This document shows positions 34,928 through 47,150 of a DNA stretch of 64,000 bases, piece after piece; within the stretch, counting starts at the first letter, position 1; each line of letters starts with the position of its first letter. The notes under the pieces were generated by a model. It was not told the origin of the DNA, did not search any database, and worked only from the letters and a program-made list of their open reading frames with translations. Position numbers and translations under genes: made by a program. The DNA comes from Pleurodeles waltl (Eukaryota; Chordata; Amphibia; Caudata; Salamandridae). Location of the stretch: positions 1,269,869,123-1,269,933,122 of the forward strand of contig NC_090440.1 of NCBI RefSeq assembly GCF_031143425.1, in the 5' to 3' direction.

Positions 34928-36423
34928 ATGGCACCACAAAGACACCCCAGGTTCTCGGAGGATGAACTCAGGGTCATGGTGGAGGAAATTGTACGGGTAG
35001 AGCCACAGCTCTTCAGAACACAGGTGCAGCACACCACCATTGCCAGGAAGATGGAGCTATGGAGCAGAATAGTCGATAGGGTCAACGCTGTGGGACAGCA
35101 CCCAAGAAATAGGGACGACATCAGGAAGCAGTGGAACGACCTACGGGGGAAGGTGCATTCAATGGTATCCAGGCACAACATCGCGGTGCAGAGGAACTGG
35201 CGGCAGACCCCCACCTCCTCCCCCAGAATTTACAACATGGGAGGAGCAGGTCTTGGCAATCCTGCATCCTGAGGGCCTCGCAGGAGTATCTGGAGGAATG
35301 GACTCTGGTAAGTCTCATCTTCACTACTTCATCCCCCCCACCCCACCAGCATGCCAACTCATACCCCCACCCTCACCCCCATCACATCCTGCTCCTTGCA
35401 AATGTCTCCCCATCACAGCGCACCCATCCCAACCCCAAGCCCTGCATGCGACCACAAAGCATGGACACCCATCAACAAAGCATGCCCACTGCACATACCC
35501 ATCCCCCCCAAACCACCGTCACAAAAGCCCCCACACGGGAATGCCAGCACTGGGGTACACGGGCACCCACCCATTACACGCTATGGCACACACAAATGCC
35601 ATAACCATACTTTTATACCCCTGCAGGACCCGAACGCCACGTCACCGCGCAGGAGGGTCCACAAATGTCCACTCCACCCCCAGAAGAGGCCCACAGTGAG
35701 TACAGCAGCTCTGTCGACCTGGATCTAGATGACCAGCCCGGCCCATCTGGGACCTCTGGACAGTCGGTTCCCCTCAGACAGCCACAGCCCATAGCAGACC
35801 TTCCTCCCTCTGGGAACACCAGCACAGCACCCACCCAGCGGGCCCATACCTCTGTCCCCAGGACACGTCAATCAGCGGTGTGTCCACCACTACAGGGCAC
35901 CCAGGTTAACCCACCACCCCAACAACAACAGGGACCTGGGGGCAGTGGTAGTGGGCACACGGTCCAGGGGACAGAGGCCCAGGGAAACAGGGGAACTGGG
36001 AGGGCTGCTGTGCGACAGGGGGGGGACAGGCCCAGGGAACCCACTCTCCACAAGGCCCTCTCCTCCATCATGGGAGCCTACCACCACTCCCAGGAGACGA
36101 TGGCGACGGTCCTGTCCAGGTTTCAGGAGATCCAGCTTCTGCAGAAGGAACAGTATTTGGGGTTCAGGGAGGAACTACGAAACATCAGTTCCGCCCTGGC
36201 CACCATTGTAGGGGCTCTGAATCAGGTAGTCACCACATTGCGGAACACTGTGGCACCACAAAGGGCCCCTGACACTAGCATGGACCAAGAACTGCCTACC
36301 ACCTCTGCCGGCGCTAGTGGACAGGAGGCCCACAAGGACCAACAGGCCACCAGCACCCCACCCCCTGCAGAAGGAGAACCACCCTGCAAGCGGGCCCTGA
36401 GATCCAGGAAGAAGACAGAGTAA
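34928..36423 (+). pseudogene. Myb/SANT partner of element A with one frameshift
   Basis: Exon 1 is 34928-35307 (380 nt, one more than the 379 of elements B and C) and exon 2 is 35627-36423. An extra A near 35191, in the GTGCAGAGGAACTGG stretch, shifts the frame after the SANT domain, giving a ~114-residue product that ends NPAS. Past it, everything else is open: the TWEEQVLAILHPEGL motif in the next frame, then an acidic MSTPPPEEAHSEYSSS stretch, the helical ALSSIMGAYHHSQET region and the basic CKRALRSRKK end. The SANT domain itself (residues 7-85) is intact, so a DNA-binding fragment without the interaction region could be made. Confidence 0.85.
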
Positions 36424-36626
36424 GATGCCAAGACCCCCGCCAGGAAAAGGATACCTCCCTGATTGTCATCCCACTGTCCCACATTGACACCCTGTCCATC
36501 CTTATACTGCCCATGCTCCACTTTCCACAGGCATTTGGACAATGCACCTGTGATACTAATAGTCTGGACAATCCTCCACCATCACCCCTCACCGATTTGC
36601 AATCACCCACCAATATAGAACACTGA

Positions 36627-36632
36627 AATAAA
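36627..36632 (+). terminator. Polyadenylation signal of the element A Myb gene
   Basis: AATAAA ~200 bp after the stop, in the short gap between the 3' ends of the two convergent genes. Confidence 0.6.
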
Positions 36633-36921
36633 CACAGTTATTGCACAAAACAATCAGGAGTCTGGCTGTGAGTTTGTACAAATGTTTTAGACATTACCGT
36701 GCCAAAAATGCATATTTACATTGTGATGCCAACATACCACTGTCACACAGCTGTAGTCCATGGGGAAACAAAGCAGATGTCACGCAGTGGGGCGCACATC
36801 TCTGAAATTGGAAGGGAAAGTCACAACTCAGTTACCATACACTGGTGGAAAAGGTCAGACAGTAGAGAGGTAGTAGGGGTTAAGTATATGTAATATGCCG
36901 GGTTGGAATCTTACCTGTGTG

Positions 36922-39900
36922 TCATTGAAAATACTGCTGTATTACTGCGTTCCTGTTGTCTATGTCGTCCTCTTCGGCTTCCTCGTCTTCACTCTCCACA
37001 GGCTCCACAGCTGCTACAACACCACCATCTGGACCATCCTCCTGCAGAAAAGGCACCTGGCGTCGCAAAGCCAGGTTGTGAAGCATACAGCAGGCCACGA
37101 TGATCTGGCACACCTTCTTTGGTGAGTACAATAGGGATCCACCTGTCATATGGAGGCACCTGAACCTGGCCTTCAGGAGGCCGAAGGTCTGCTCGATCAC
37201 CCTCCTAGTTCTCCCATGGGCCTCATTGTACCGTTCCTCTGCCCTTGTCCTGGGATTCCTCACTGGGGTCAGTAGCCATGACAGGTTGGGGTAACCCGAG
37301 TCACCAATTAGCCACACACGTTGCCTCTGGAGTTGACCCATCACGTAAGGGATGCTGCTATTCCGCATGATGTACGCGTCATGCACTGAGCCAGGGAACT
37401 TAGCATTAACATGGGAGATGTACTGGTCTGCCAAACACACCATCTGTACATTCATAGAATGATAACTCTTCCTGTTTCTGTACACTTGTTCACTCCTGCT
37501 GGGGGGTACTAAAGCCACATGGGTCCCATCAATGGCACCTATGATGTTGGGGATATGTCCAAGGGCATAGAAATCACCCTTCACTGTAGGCAAATCCCCC
37601 ACCTCAGGGAAAACGATGTAGCTCCGCATGTGTTTCAGCAGGGCAGACAACACTCTGGACAACACCTTGGAAAACATAGGCTGGGACATCCCTGATGATA
37701 TGGCCACTGTTGTTTGAAATGACCCACTTGCAAAGAAATGGAGCAATGACAGCACCTGCACTAGAGGGGGGATCCCTGTGGGTTGGCGGATTGGTGACAT
37801 CAGGTCTGGCTCCAGCTGGGCACACAGTTCATGAATAGTGGCTCGGTCAAGCCTGTATGTCAGTATGACATGTCTTTCCTCCATTGTCGACAGGTCTACC
37901 AGCGGTCTGTACATGGGGAGATTCCTCCATCTCCTCGCATGTCCAAGCGGACGGTGCCTATGAAGGACAACAGCGAGCACAGAGTCAATCAACCCACAGG
38001 TACGTAACCACAGCTTGCACAAAACACGATTCCCAATGCATTGAATGGCTTGTATGAGTGTTGATGCAAGGCCTAGGTATGTGTGACGCAGTAAAAAGTA
38101 AACCATGTGGGCCCTTGAAATGGCAGCTGCCTGACCTGTGAAGTGCGACAATGGGATGTGAGGTAAATGCGCTGGAGTGGCACACCGTGGCGGTAGGTGG
38201 TCAAAGACCGTGGCGCTAAGCAGCATTGGTTAACATTGAACCCTATGGGTCTCAGGAGCCAATGACGATGTGCGCCGGCGGTCGCGGTACGCACCGCCGG
38301 GGGCGTGACCGCCATTTTCTATCTGTTTAATCACTCGATACCTGATCTTCGACAGGAGAGGACCTACACTGCAAGTGCTGCTGTGACCTCGGTCTGGAAG
38401 AGACAATGGCTCATGCGACTGGGGAAAGGGCCCCTGCCTTCACTGCTCAGGAATTGGAGAAACTCGTGGATGGGGTCCTCCCCCAGTATGCGCTACTCTA
38501 CGGTCCTCCAGACCAACAGGTAAGTACACTGGGGCCATGCTTAGTGGCCAATGCCTGTGTTGAGTGGGGTGGATGAAAGATGGTGGGGAGGAGAGCGATT
38601 GAGGCATGCATCAAACGACGGATGAGAGCATGTGCCACATGGCAAGGGTAGGGATGGGGGGCCACTCACATTGAGGGTGCAGAAGGTGATGACTCTTTTT
38701 CTCCCTCTGTACATTTCACATAGGTCAGCGCCCACCAGAAGATTGATATTTGGCGTGGCATCGCCAAGGACGTCCGGACCCTGGGGGTCCACCACAGACG
38801 GGGCACCCACTGCCGGAAGAGATGGGAGGACATCCGACGCTGGAGCAGGAAGACGGCGGAGGCTCAGCTGGGGATGGCCTCCCAACGTGGGAGGGGTGCC
38901 AGTCGGACTTTGACCCCCCTGATGTTCCGGATCCTGGCGGTGGCCTACCCCGATTTGGATGGGCGCGTGAGGACATCACAGCAGACACAAGGGGGTGAGT
39001 ACACTCTTATTCTGGTGACTTTGCGCGCAGTTGAGGTGTCTGGGTGGGGGAGGAGGGCTGTGGGTATCCCTAGGCCAGGGCGATTTCTGTAGGCTAGGCC
39101 CCTCCGTAAGGCATGGCCCTGTGCCCCCTCCCCCCACCTCTGTAGGGTGCCAAGTACAGCTATTCATGGCCCTGTGTCATCTATGTGTGCAGATGTCGTC
39201 CATAGGCTTGTAGGCCATGTCCCACGGATTGAGTAGTGGACCCCAAGTGCGCGGTATAGTGCAGGGGGCTTCTGTGTCTGTCCTGTCCGCCAACGGTGTC
39301 GCCAATGCATGCACTCAACATGTCTTTATTTTCTCCCCCCCCCCCTTTTTGTGGTTTTCCTGTTCATGTGTGCATTAGCATCATCAGGCGGAGGAGAAGT
39401 GGCATCGGAGCACGAGGGAGCTGCATCCCACATGGCCATGGAGGGCCATGCAACGGATTCCGATTTCAACAGTGGGACGGAGGGCGAGGGGAGCTCCACA
39501 GCGGGGACTCAGGCAGACATAAGTGACACGGACTCGTCCTCTGAAGGGAGCTCCCTTGTGGTGGCGGCAACATCTGTGCCCCCGCAACAACAGGTACAGC
39601 CGCCACCCAGCGCACCAGCACCGCCCTCCCTGCAGCCCCTCAGCGTTTGCCCCGTGACCGCTCACCCAGGAAGGTGGGCATCTCCTTCGCCCCAGGCACC
39701 TCAGGCCCTGCCCCAGTCACCCCTGCTGCCCTCAGTGAGGAGATCATTGACCTCCTGAGGACGCTCACTGTTGGGCAGTCTACCATATTGAATGCCATCC
39801 AGGGTGTCGAAAGAGAGGTGCACCAGAGTAATGCATACCTGGAGGGCATTCATTCTGGTCAGGCTGCCCTACAGCGATCGTTCAACACTCTGGCCTCAGC

Positions 39901-42675
39901 ACTGATGGCAGCCATTGTCCCTGTCTCTAGCCTCCCCCCTCCAACTTCCTCCACCCAGACCCTATCACCTGTACCTCTGCCTATCCCAGACACACCATCA
40001 GATCAGCCTGCACACACCTCGACACCCAAGGGAAGCTCAGGCAGACATAAGCAACACACATCACACAGGCATTCACCCAAGCAACATCCACATACAGACA
40101 TACCAACACCCACTGGCTCCACTGTGTCCCCCTCCTCCTCGCCTCCCTCCTCCCTCCCTGTCACGTCTCCACTCACACCTGCATGCACTACATCTTCAGC
40201 CACTACGTCCATCACCAGCAAACACACCAGAACCCACCCCCACTGCCATTTACACGTCCCCTGTGTCCTCTCCCAGTGTGTCTGTGACCCCCTCTTCCAA
40301 GATACACAAACGCAGGCAGCCACCCACCCAACAGCCATCCACCTCACGACAGCCTCCAGCCCAAGCACCTGCACCCAAAGACACCAGACTTCAAACTCCT
40401 ACAACCACATCCTCTTCCTCCCCTCCCATACCCACTACACCTACCCCTCCCATTGCTCCTAAAAAGCTTTTCCTGTCCAAACTTAACCTCTTTCCACCAA
40501 CTCCCCCACCCCGTCCATGTCATAGGACTCCAGTCAGCACCTCAGCCACCACAAAACTGGGCCCTGCCATGACAGTCTGCCATGGACTATGGAGTCCCCC
40601 ACCCTCCAGGGCAGCCAGTTCAGTACGGAGCCAAGGCACGGGCAGCCCACCCCCAGAGAAACAATCAAAGATAGGCAGTGGCCGGCGCGAGAGGGTGAAG
40701 ACACCAGGCACAAAAACCCCTACCATGGCTCCGGCAGGAGGTGTGGAGACAGCTGTCACACCGCCCAAGGTGGGGAAGGGCCACAGGCGATGAGGGAAGG
40801 CTGGGAAGGGCAGCACGCCCGACAAGACCGCCATCAGCCCAGCTGGCCCCCACCAGCCACAGGACAGATGGGCAGGAAGGCACCGCCAGCCACAGGACAG
40901 GTGGCAAATGAGCTCCACGCCATGGCCAGATCCGCTGAACTGGGCTCTTCATCTCAAGCACCGCTGAACTGGGCCCTTCATCTCAACCACCGCTGAACTG
41001 GGCACCGCCGTCTCAAGCACCGCTGAACTGGGCCCTTCATCTCAAGCACCGCTGAACTGGGCACCGCCGTCTCAAGCACTGCTGAACTGGGCACCGCCGT
41101 CTCAAGCACCGCTGAACTGGGCCCTTCATCTCAAGCACCGCTGAACTGGGCACCGCCGTCTCAAGCACCGCTGAACTGGGCCCTTCATCTCAAGCACCGC
41201 TGAACTGGGCACCGCCGTCTCAAGCACCGCTGAACTGGGCACCGCCGTCTCAAGCACTGCTGAACTGGGCCCTTCATCTCAAGCACCGCTGAACTGGGCA
41301 CCACCGTCTCAAGCACCTCTGAACTGGGCCCTTCATCTCAAGCACCGCTGAACTGGGCACCGCCGTCTCAAGCACTGCTGAACTGGGCCCTTCATCTCAA
41401 GCACCGCTGCACTGGGCACCGCCGTCTCAACCACTGCTGAACTGGGCACCGCCGTCTCAAGCACCGCTGAACTGGGCCCTTCATCTCAAGCACCGCTGAA
41501 CTGGGCACCGCCGTCTCAAGCACCGCTGAACTGGGCCCTTCATCTCAAGCACCGCTGAACTGGGCACCACCGTCTCAAGCACCTCTGAACTGGGCCCTTC
41601 ATCTCAAGCACCGCTGAACTGGGCACCGCCGTCTCAAGCACCGCTGAACTGGGCCCTTCATCTCAAGCACCGCTGAACTGGGCACCGCCGTCTCAAGCAC
41701 CGCTGAACTGGGCCCTTCATCTCAAGCACCGCTGAACTGGGCACCGCCGTCTCAAGCACCGCTGAACTGGGCACCGCCATCTCAAGCACCACTGAACCAT
41801 GAGCGCCAGGGGCTGGCCCGCATCTTAGTCGAGCAGGGCTGCACAAAGCTGTCTGGGCACCAGGCCCCACCCAGAACCAGTGGAAACTGTTATCCACTTG
41901 TGAGACTGTGGCTTTGCACTCCCCAGGATTGAACAGTGGGCAACCCACCCACTGTAGAGACTTGAGAGACTGTGGCTTTGCACTCCCCAGTATGTAACAG
42001 TGGGCAACCCACCCACTGTAGAGACTTGAGAGACTGTGGCTTTGCACTCCCCTGGATGTAACAGTGGGCAACCCACCCACTGTCCGAACTTGAGAGACTG
42101 TGGCTTTGCACTCCCCAGGATTGAACAGTGGCCATGGAGGCCCCTCGTGGATCTGGCGTCGTGGACTCTTCTGGCTGAGGTGCCCCCCCTTCCCTTCCCC
42201 CTGAGGTGCCTGTAGTTTTGCTATCTGATGCCCCTGCAGTGTTCTCTCCATTGGAGTCAGGTATCTTGTGTGGGCTTTGCCCATGTGATTTGGGCCCAGT
42301 GGTCCACGGACAATACATGCTACAATGCTCGGACTTGTACATTTATGTATATAACAGTTTTTGATGTAGAATTATATTTTTAAGTCAGTAATGCAATATA
42401 TTCCTATGTTTAGAATAATTTCCTTTTGTGTTTGCATTCTTCCGGGTGGTTTGGGGGGTGTCACTCTGATGTGTTGATACGCATTGATGTGTGTGTTGTA
42501 GTGGGTGAGGGTGAGGGTGGGTGTGTCGCGTATGTGTGTACCCGTAATATTTTCTCCACCCCCCTCCCCTGTGTCGTAGGTGCAGTACTCACCGTTGTCT
42601 TCTGCGCTGGCGTTCGTGCTCCTGGTAGAGGAGAAGGAACACAATCGCTGGGAGTATGTGGAGTTCGGGTTCCAT
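36922..42675 (-). CDS. HARBI1-like: HARBI1-type DDE transposase of element A (intact, 372 aa, two exons)
   Basis: Exon 1 (42675-42593, 83 nt) encodes MEPELHILPAIVFLLLY and a basic end. Exon 2 (37957-36922, 1036 nt) begins after CTTCATAG. The phases join (CG+G = Arg) and the total of 1119 nt is exactly 373 codons. From about residue 44, YRPLVDL leads into a helical N-terminal part. FFASGSFQTTVAISSGMSQP (~102-121) is the helix-turn-helix of the family. The catalytic residues are D~171 (GAIDGTH), D~221 (GSVHDAY) and E~283 (RVIEQTF), followed by GLLKARFRCL, CCMLHNLALR and an acidic tail (residues ~340-372) ending QQYFQ. The length is close to the ~350 aa of vertebrate HARBI1. The longer frame to 38226 runs into the intron and is not the real start. 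In the family this enzyme cuts transposon ends and inserts at TWA. It needs the Myb partner, which is broken in this element. A donor-like CAG|GTAAG just after the stop suggests a 3' UTR intron. Confidence 0.9.
38406..40793 (+). pseudogene. Second Myb/SANT (TSNARE1-like) gene of element A, two frameshifts
   Basis: Exon 1 is 38406-38519 (MAHATGERAPAFTAQELEKL; ATG present), exon 2 is 38724-38994 and exon 3 starts at 39379. Phases match those of element B, with 114- and 271-nt exons in both. The SANT part is complete: VDGVLPQYALLYGPPDQQ, IDIWRGIAKDVRTLG, CRKRWEDIRRWSRK. In exon 3 the frame is lost after the acidic linker (near 39600-39650) and again near 40200-40240, where the SVTSP-rich tail changes frame. 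The last part ends KVGKGHRR at 40793, and the coding minisatellite of element B is absent. It starts ~450 bp from, and divergently to, transposase exon 2, inside the transposase intron. Confidence 0.8.
40935..41800 (+). repeat. 30/29-bp minisatellite, ~29 copies
   Basis: Units share CACCGCTGAACTGGGC and alternate between a 30-bp form with ACCGCCGTCTCAAG and a 29-bp form with CCTTCATCTCAAG, often as a 59-bp pair. It occupies the same place as the 34-bp array of element B, and the two share the core GCTGAAC(A/T)GGGC. Confidence 0.92.
41885..42130 (+). repeat. 64-bp minisatellite, ~4 copies
   Basis: ACTGTGGCTTTGCACTCCCC recurs at 41905, 41969, 42033 and 42097 with the same 64-bp period, hairpin and sequence as in element B. 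Beyond it, 42131-42592 is a non-coding segment shared with element B. Confidence 0.9.
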
Positions 42676-45039
42676 GCTGTCCTTATTCCTCGTGGGCTGT
42701 ATGGAGGTGAGCGTTTTCCCTTCGAAATGGCTGTTTCCGCCGTGTTTTTATCGGCGGGGCTACCGCCACAGAAAAGGTGGCGGATTGGTAGGTTGTGATA
42801 CAGTGGGCGGTACATTGTCTCCCGCCTGTCTGTTTGCGGTGACCGCCGCGCTGTTTGTTTGTGCCGCCGTGGCAGGCGGTGTGGTAATGTGGCAGTCTCT
42901 GTTGGCGGTTTCCGCCAGGGTCGGAATTCCATTTTTTTTCCCGCCAGCCTGTTTACGGTTTGGCCGCTGGTTTAACACCGACCGCCAGGGTTGGAATGAC
43001 CCCCTAAGTCTCTTTTTCGAAGATTTTTTTCAACGGGACGAACCTGCCAGTCCAATCCGACCTCCTGGAGCCCTTCTCCGGATACGCAATGCTGGAGTCC
43101 TCGTGGAGATTTTTACCTTCGGACTTAGTCGTTTTTTCGAGGTGAAAATCCTTCGACCGGGGTAAACCTGGATCTTGATCCGACGTCCATGGAGCCCTCC
43201 ATGGATACGCTGGCTGGGAGGTCCCGGTCAACTTTTTACCTTTGGACTTAGTCTCTTTTTCTGAGATTTTCTTTACCGGAACGAACCAGCAAATCAGGCC
43301 GGGTCGCGGTTGAGGCAAGCCGGCTAGAGTTACCTCGGCGGGTCGGTCCCTCTATGGAGCTTTTTTACAAAAGTTGTCCAAACTTCTCCAAACTTCTGGG
43401 GCTTCTCCCAGATGTCCTTTTAAGGTTCTTTTGTGGTCCACAGCTCACCCCAAGGGTCCAGAAGTTCTGAGATGGTCCTTGGAGGTGCGGACTACAACTC
43501 CCAGAATGCACCTGGCGCAAACTCCTTTTTGGCCACTGGACAGTGGTCAGATGGTCGCTTTCTTCAGGAGTTGGTGCAGGGGACTCTGGTTAGCAATTTT
43601 TCACCTGTAGCAAACAGGGAGTCCCTCCTTGAACCAGTTGAAGCCAGGCAAAGTCCTTCTTGTGGTGAAGCCCAAGTGTGCAGCTGGTGCAGTCCTTCTG
43701 AGTGCAGGTTTCAGGTGCAGGCCAGGGGTCCAGCAGGGCAGTCCTTCTTCTTCTGTTGTTCTTCCTTGTTGGATGTGGTAGGGAACTGAGGTGTGGGTGC
43801 AGGTCTGCCAGTTTTATCCTTGCTCCTGGGTTAAAAGCAGGGGGGTCCTGGTTCTCCAATCAGGTGCAGGGTCCTTCCCTCTGTGATGACCACTTCCTGG
43901 GAAGTGTGGCAAAAATCAATCCCAGGAGGCAACATTCTCTAAAAATCCATCATGGCTGAATCTGATTTTTGGAGGTTACATCTGGCTGGGCCCACCCACT
44001 GGTGTGGCTAAAAATCATAAACACACCCTTATCCTGCCCTCTCCTAATCTTATCAAGGAGGCACCTAGTTGTCTGGGGTTGCAGGATGTGGGGGTGTTGC
44101 TGGTTGCTCCAAATGTCCTTCTCTACCTTTGAAGACCAGTTTGGCAGCCCTCCCCCTTCTTGCCTCACCATCTGCTGAGGGGAAATTCCTTCCCACAGGC
44201 ACATTCCTTTGTGTGAAGCCAGGCCACTTCACACCTCATCAAGACAGCTTGGCCAAGCTGCTAGAGGCTGGCCAATCAGAGCACAGCAGCAAAAATAATG
44301 CAGGGCTGAAATTGGCAACTTTTCAGGTAAAGTTTAAAACTCTTTACCTGAACAGGTTATATTAAATCCAACAACTGGAGGTTGTGGGATTTATTACAAC
44401 AATTAATTTGATACTAAATTCTTGGTATGCATCATTTAAGGAGAGTTTAAAAATTAAAATAAAGTCTCCCCATTCTAGCCTATGAAGGCTATTTACTACA
44501 ATGAGGGAAAAACAAATGTGGCTGTTTTTACCTCACCAGGGCTTATAAAACTATTTTTATAAGGTCCCTGCTTATAGTTACATGGCACCCAGCCCTAGGG
44601 GCACATAGGGCACACCTTAGGGGTGACTTATATGTAAAAATAAGGTAGTTTAAGACTTTGGAACTACTTTTAATTCCAAAGTCGAATGTGCATATAACTT
44701 TAATTTAAAAGCAGCCAGCAAGGCAGGCCTGCCTTTAAAATGACACTGGGCACCTCAGCAGTGCACCTATGGGTGCACTCCCTATGCTGGGGTCCCTAAA
44801 CCTACATGCCCTACCATATACTAGGGACTTATAGGTAGGTTAACTTAGCCAATTATAATTAGCCTAATTTGCATATCCATTTTACACAGAGCACAGGCCC
44901 TGGGACTGGTTAGCAGTACCCAGGGCACCATCAGAGTCAGGAAAACACCAGCAAAAAGTGGAAAATGGGGGCGAAAAGTTACGGGGCCTCTGCAATCAGC
45001 CCTGTTTTCCCACACATTTCCACTTCAGGACAACTGCTG

Positions 45040-45632
45040 CATGGTCAGATAGATGGGCGGCTATATGCCGAATGTCTATTACTTCTGCTTTAAGTGACCT
45101 ATCTAGCACAAAGTAATCTATTCTTGATTGAAGTTTATACTTTTTGTTATGAAACGTATAATCTGGATCTAGGCCATGATTCTCTCACCAAATATCCAAA
45201 ACCTCAAAATGTTCCATTATAGATCTAACATATGACTGTGATTTTGGGCAGCTTGGAGCTCTATCTTGTTTGATGTATCCATAGAGTTATCTAGAACTAC
45301 ACGGAACTCACCTGAAATTATTATTGGGTTTGGTGTATCCAGTAATTCACAACATAATTCTTGCAGGGGCTTTGTATCATCTATGTTGGGGCCATAGTAT
45401 TCCAATAAAGTATATAAAACCTCTCATGAATTTTAATGTTTGCTATGACCCACCTGCCTTTCTTGTCTGATTTATAGTTCACTATGGATGCATTTAGCCA
45501 ATTCTTAATCAAGATCAGAACCCCCATCCAGTGGCTGGTAGATATTGAAGGAGTTTTATTTCTCCTGGGCCCTACTCGAAGACCATTCACGTTCCAGGAT
45601 AAGACCTGAAACTCTCTCCTATTAACCATCAT
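45040..45632 (-). pseudogene. L1-type ORF2 endonuclease domain
   Basis: FQVLSWNVNGL, then an abrupt join to HWMGVLILIKNW (the usual LLQETH stretch is missing, so there is an internal deletion), GRWVIANIKI, IIISGEFRVVLD, a stop after DIW, then SRIDYFVLD and LSDHAAVVLKW. This is the apurinic-type endonuclease that precedes the reverse transcriptase in L1 elements. It is continuous with the part at 33877 once the LTR is removed. Confidence 0.85.
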
Positions 45633-46299
45633 CTTTGTTTCCCTGGTTTTCTGAAGATTCTTGCATATTGTTTCCTACACCAGATACAACTACTGTTTCC
45701 TGTGGATCCCAAAATATTCTGAGGCATGCCATATTTTCCCTTTTTTTCCTAATGCTCCCAACCCAGTGCTTCCCTCCCTCCACCCCCCTTTACCCCTAAA
45801 CCCCCCTCCCCCCCCGGAGAACCCTACCCTGCTCCATCTTGGCTTTAAAAGCCAATTGGGCACTATCAGGCTTTCTAAACATGAAAAAGAAGAAGAGAAA
45901 GAGTTATTACGAAATGCTTGGTCACATGTTATTCCTTATAGGCTGCAGAGCCTAAGCCGCACTTCTACCCTGAAAACTACTTATGACTTATTTCTTAATG
46001 TCTCTAGTAAGTTGTCAGCCTCCACCCAGTCCTTTTTGTTATACTTTTTATTATTCATCATGACTTTTAAAGTGGCTGGGAATTTCAGCTGTGACGATTA
46101 GTTTCTTAAACTCATCCTGCCTCTTCCCTATCTCCCACTGTTTGGTTAGGGTGGTATGGGAGATATCCAACCTTCTTTCAAAGGTACAGTCTTTCACACT
46201 GAATTTTCCTCATTTTAATGCCTTATTTGGTATCTTCTATTTGATGGAATATGTAAGAAAGTTCACTAGGATCCTCCTGGGTTTTTTCTTGTTTACAAA

Positions 46300-47150
46300 C
46301 TTCCAAAATAGGTCTCAGTGCACTCTCTGAATGTCTTTAACCAACATGTGCTCTAGGCCCTCCCAGGCACCACTCTGGATAAGTAACTCAACTACTAGTG
46401 TCTTAATGTCTTCTCCTTCTTGCCCTTCCAGAACATTCATCTGTTTGATATTGTTTCTCCCCACATTATTCTCAAGGGATTCAAGCCTGTCCAGGCTCTC
46501 TTTGTATTTTGCATTCAATTTATCTACTTCCTGTCTGTCCCTAAAGGTAGTTTATTTAAGTTCTTCGACAGAGACCTTCAAGGCCAGCGTTCTTTGAGTC
46601 AACACATCTAACTTATCTGCTAGCCCTTCACACACTTCCTGTATCTCTTTCTGATTATTTTGGGATACGGTGAAGTCATTTCTGACCTCCTTTGATAGAG
46701 ACTGCAGTAACTGTTCCAGGGAATAGACTTGTGGGCCCTGTGGACCATCACCCCACATGTACGTACCCTTAGGTTTCGAGGCTTTCTGGCGGTTTGAGTC
46801 TCCTTTTCCTCCTCCACCTGGAGGCTCCTGAAAGTAAGCTTCCCGCAGGCTAGCAGCACCTGTACATCTGTCATGCTTGTCCTAGTTGAGTTCTCATCAT
46901 CACATTCCCCCCTCCTGTTTCCACCAGACATTGATACGCCGGGTTTGGGGCTGGTGGCGTTGGGCCTGTCTTCAACCCACTATTGTCGTCCTCCATGATC
47001 CTGACTGGGCTTTCCCTGAGATGTAAGAGGGGTGGGGGAGTGGTAGAGTTCTTGGAAAGGTCCCCCTGAGCTTTAAAAAAGGACCTAAGGGAGGGGATTA
47101 TTTTGAATTGTTCCTTGCCGTGTGTCAGGGTTACTTTTTTTTCCCTCATG
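46300..47150 (-). pseudogene. L1-type ORF1 (coiled coil and RNA-binding start)
   Basis: Minus-strand frames give a heptad-rich part (LLQSLSKEVRNDFTVSQN, 46552-46758) followed after a frame change by LDRLESLENNVGRNNIKQMN and EGQEGEDIKTL (46315-46518). The phrase LEN..-R(R)NNI-..-EG.EG is typical of the junction between coiled coil and RNA-recognition domain in L1-type ORF1 proteins. Stops and shifts. The 5' untranslated part probably continues to ~47670. Confidence 0.7.

Larger units (their letters stand above)
34357..43004 (+). mobile_element. Harbinger element A, 8.65 kb, intact transposase gene
   Basis: The left end GGTGGTCATTCCAACCTTGG and the right end, inverted, GGGGGTCATTCCAACCCTGG agree at 18 of 20 bases. 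The left flank is TTA (34354-34356) and the right flank TAA (43005-43007). Related copies of the host sequence at 43130 and 43245 read GGACTTAGTC, showing that the empty site was ACTTAGTC and that TTA was duplicated, with one later change on the right. Gene order is Myb (+), HARBI1 (-, long intron), second Myb (+, inside the intron), arrays, HARBI1 exon 1. Confidence 0.92.
33878..45014 (-). mobile_element. Solo LTR (TSD CATTT) split by Harbinger element A
   Basis: Minus-strand ends are TGTGGGAAAAC (at 45014) and TTTTCCAACA (at 33878). CATTT flanks both sides (33873-33877 and 45015-45019). Without element A and its target duplication the LTR is ~2.49 kb. Its 3' part (CGCCAAGCTACCAAGGGTTGAGC) and 5' part (TATAAGTCCCTAGTA) match the plus-strand LTR at 27324-29477. 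No internal retroviral genes. Frames in 43300-44365 are by-products. Confidence 0.82.

Noticed and set aside
37958..38226. Upstream 90 codons of the 434-codon frame on the minus strand as the transposase N-terminus
   Set aside because: The sequence is not shared with the B and C proteins. A good acceptor CTTCATAG lies at 37958, and the MEPEL exon joins in phase.
42372..42932. 186-codon minus-strand frame as a separate gene
   Set aside because: It only contains transposase exon 1 and reads through its GTGAGT donor; the remainder is not conserved in B or C.
43374..44365. Frames of 78-118 codons as genes
   Set aside because: Inside the LTR that hosts Harbinger A; no domain.
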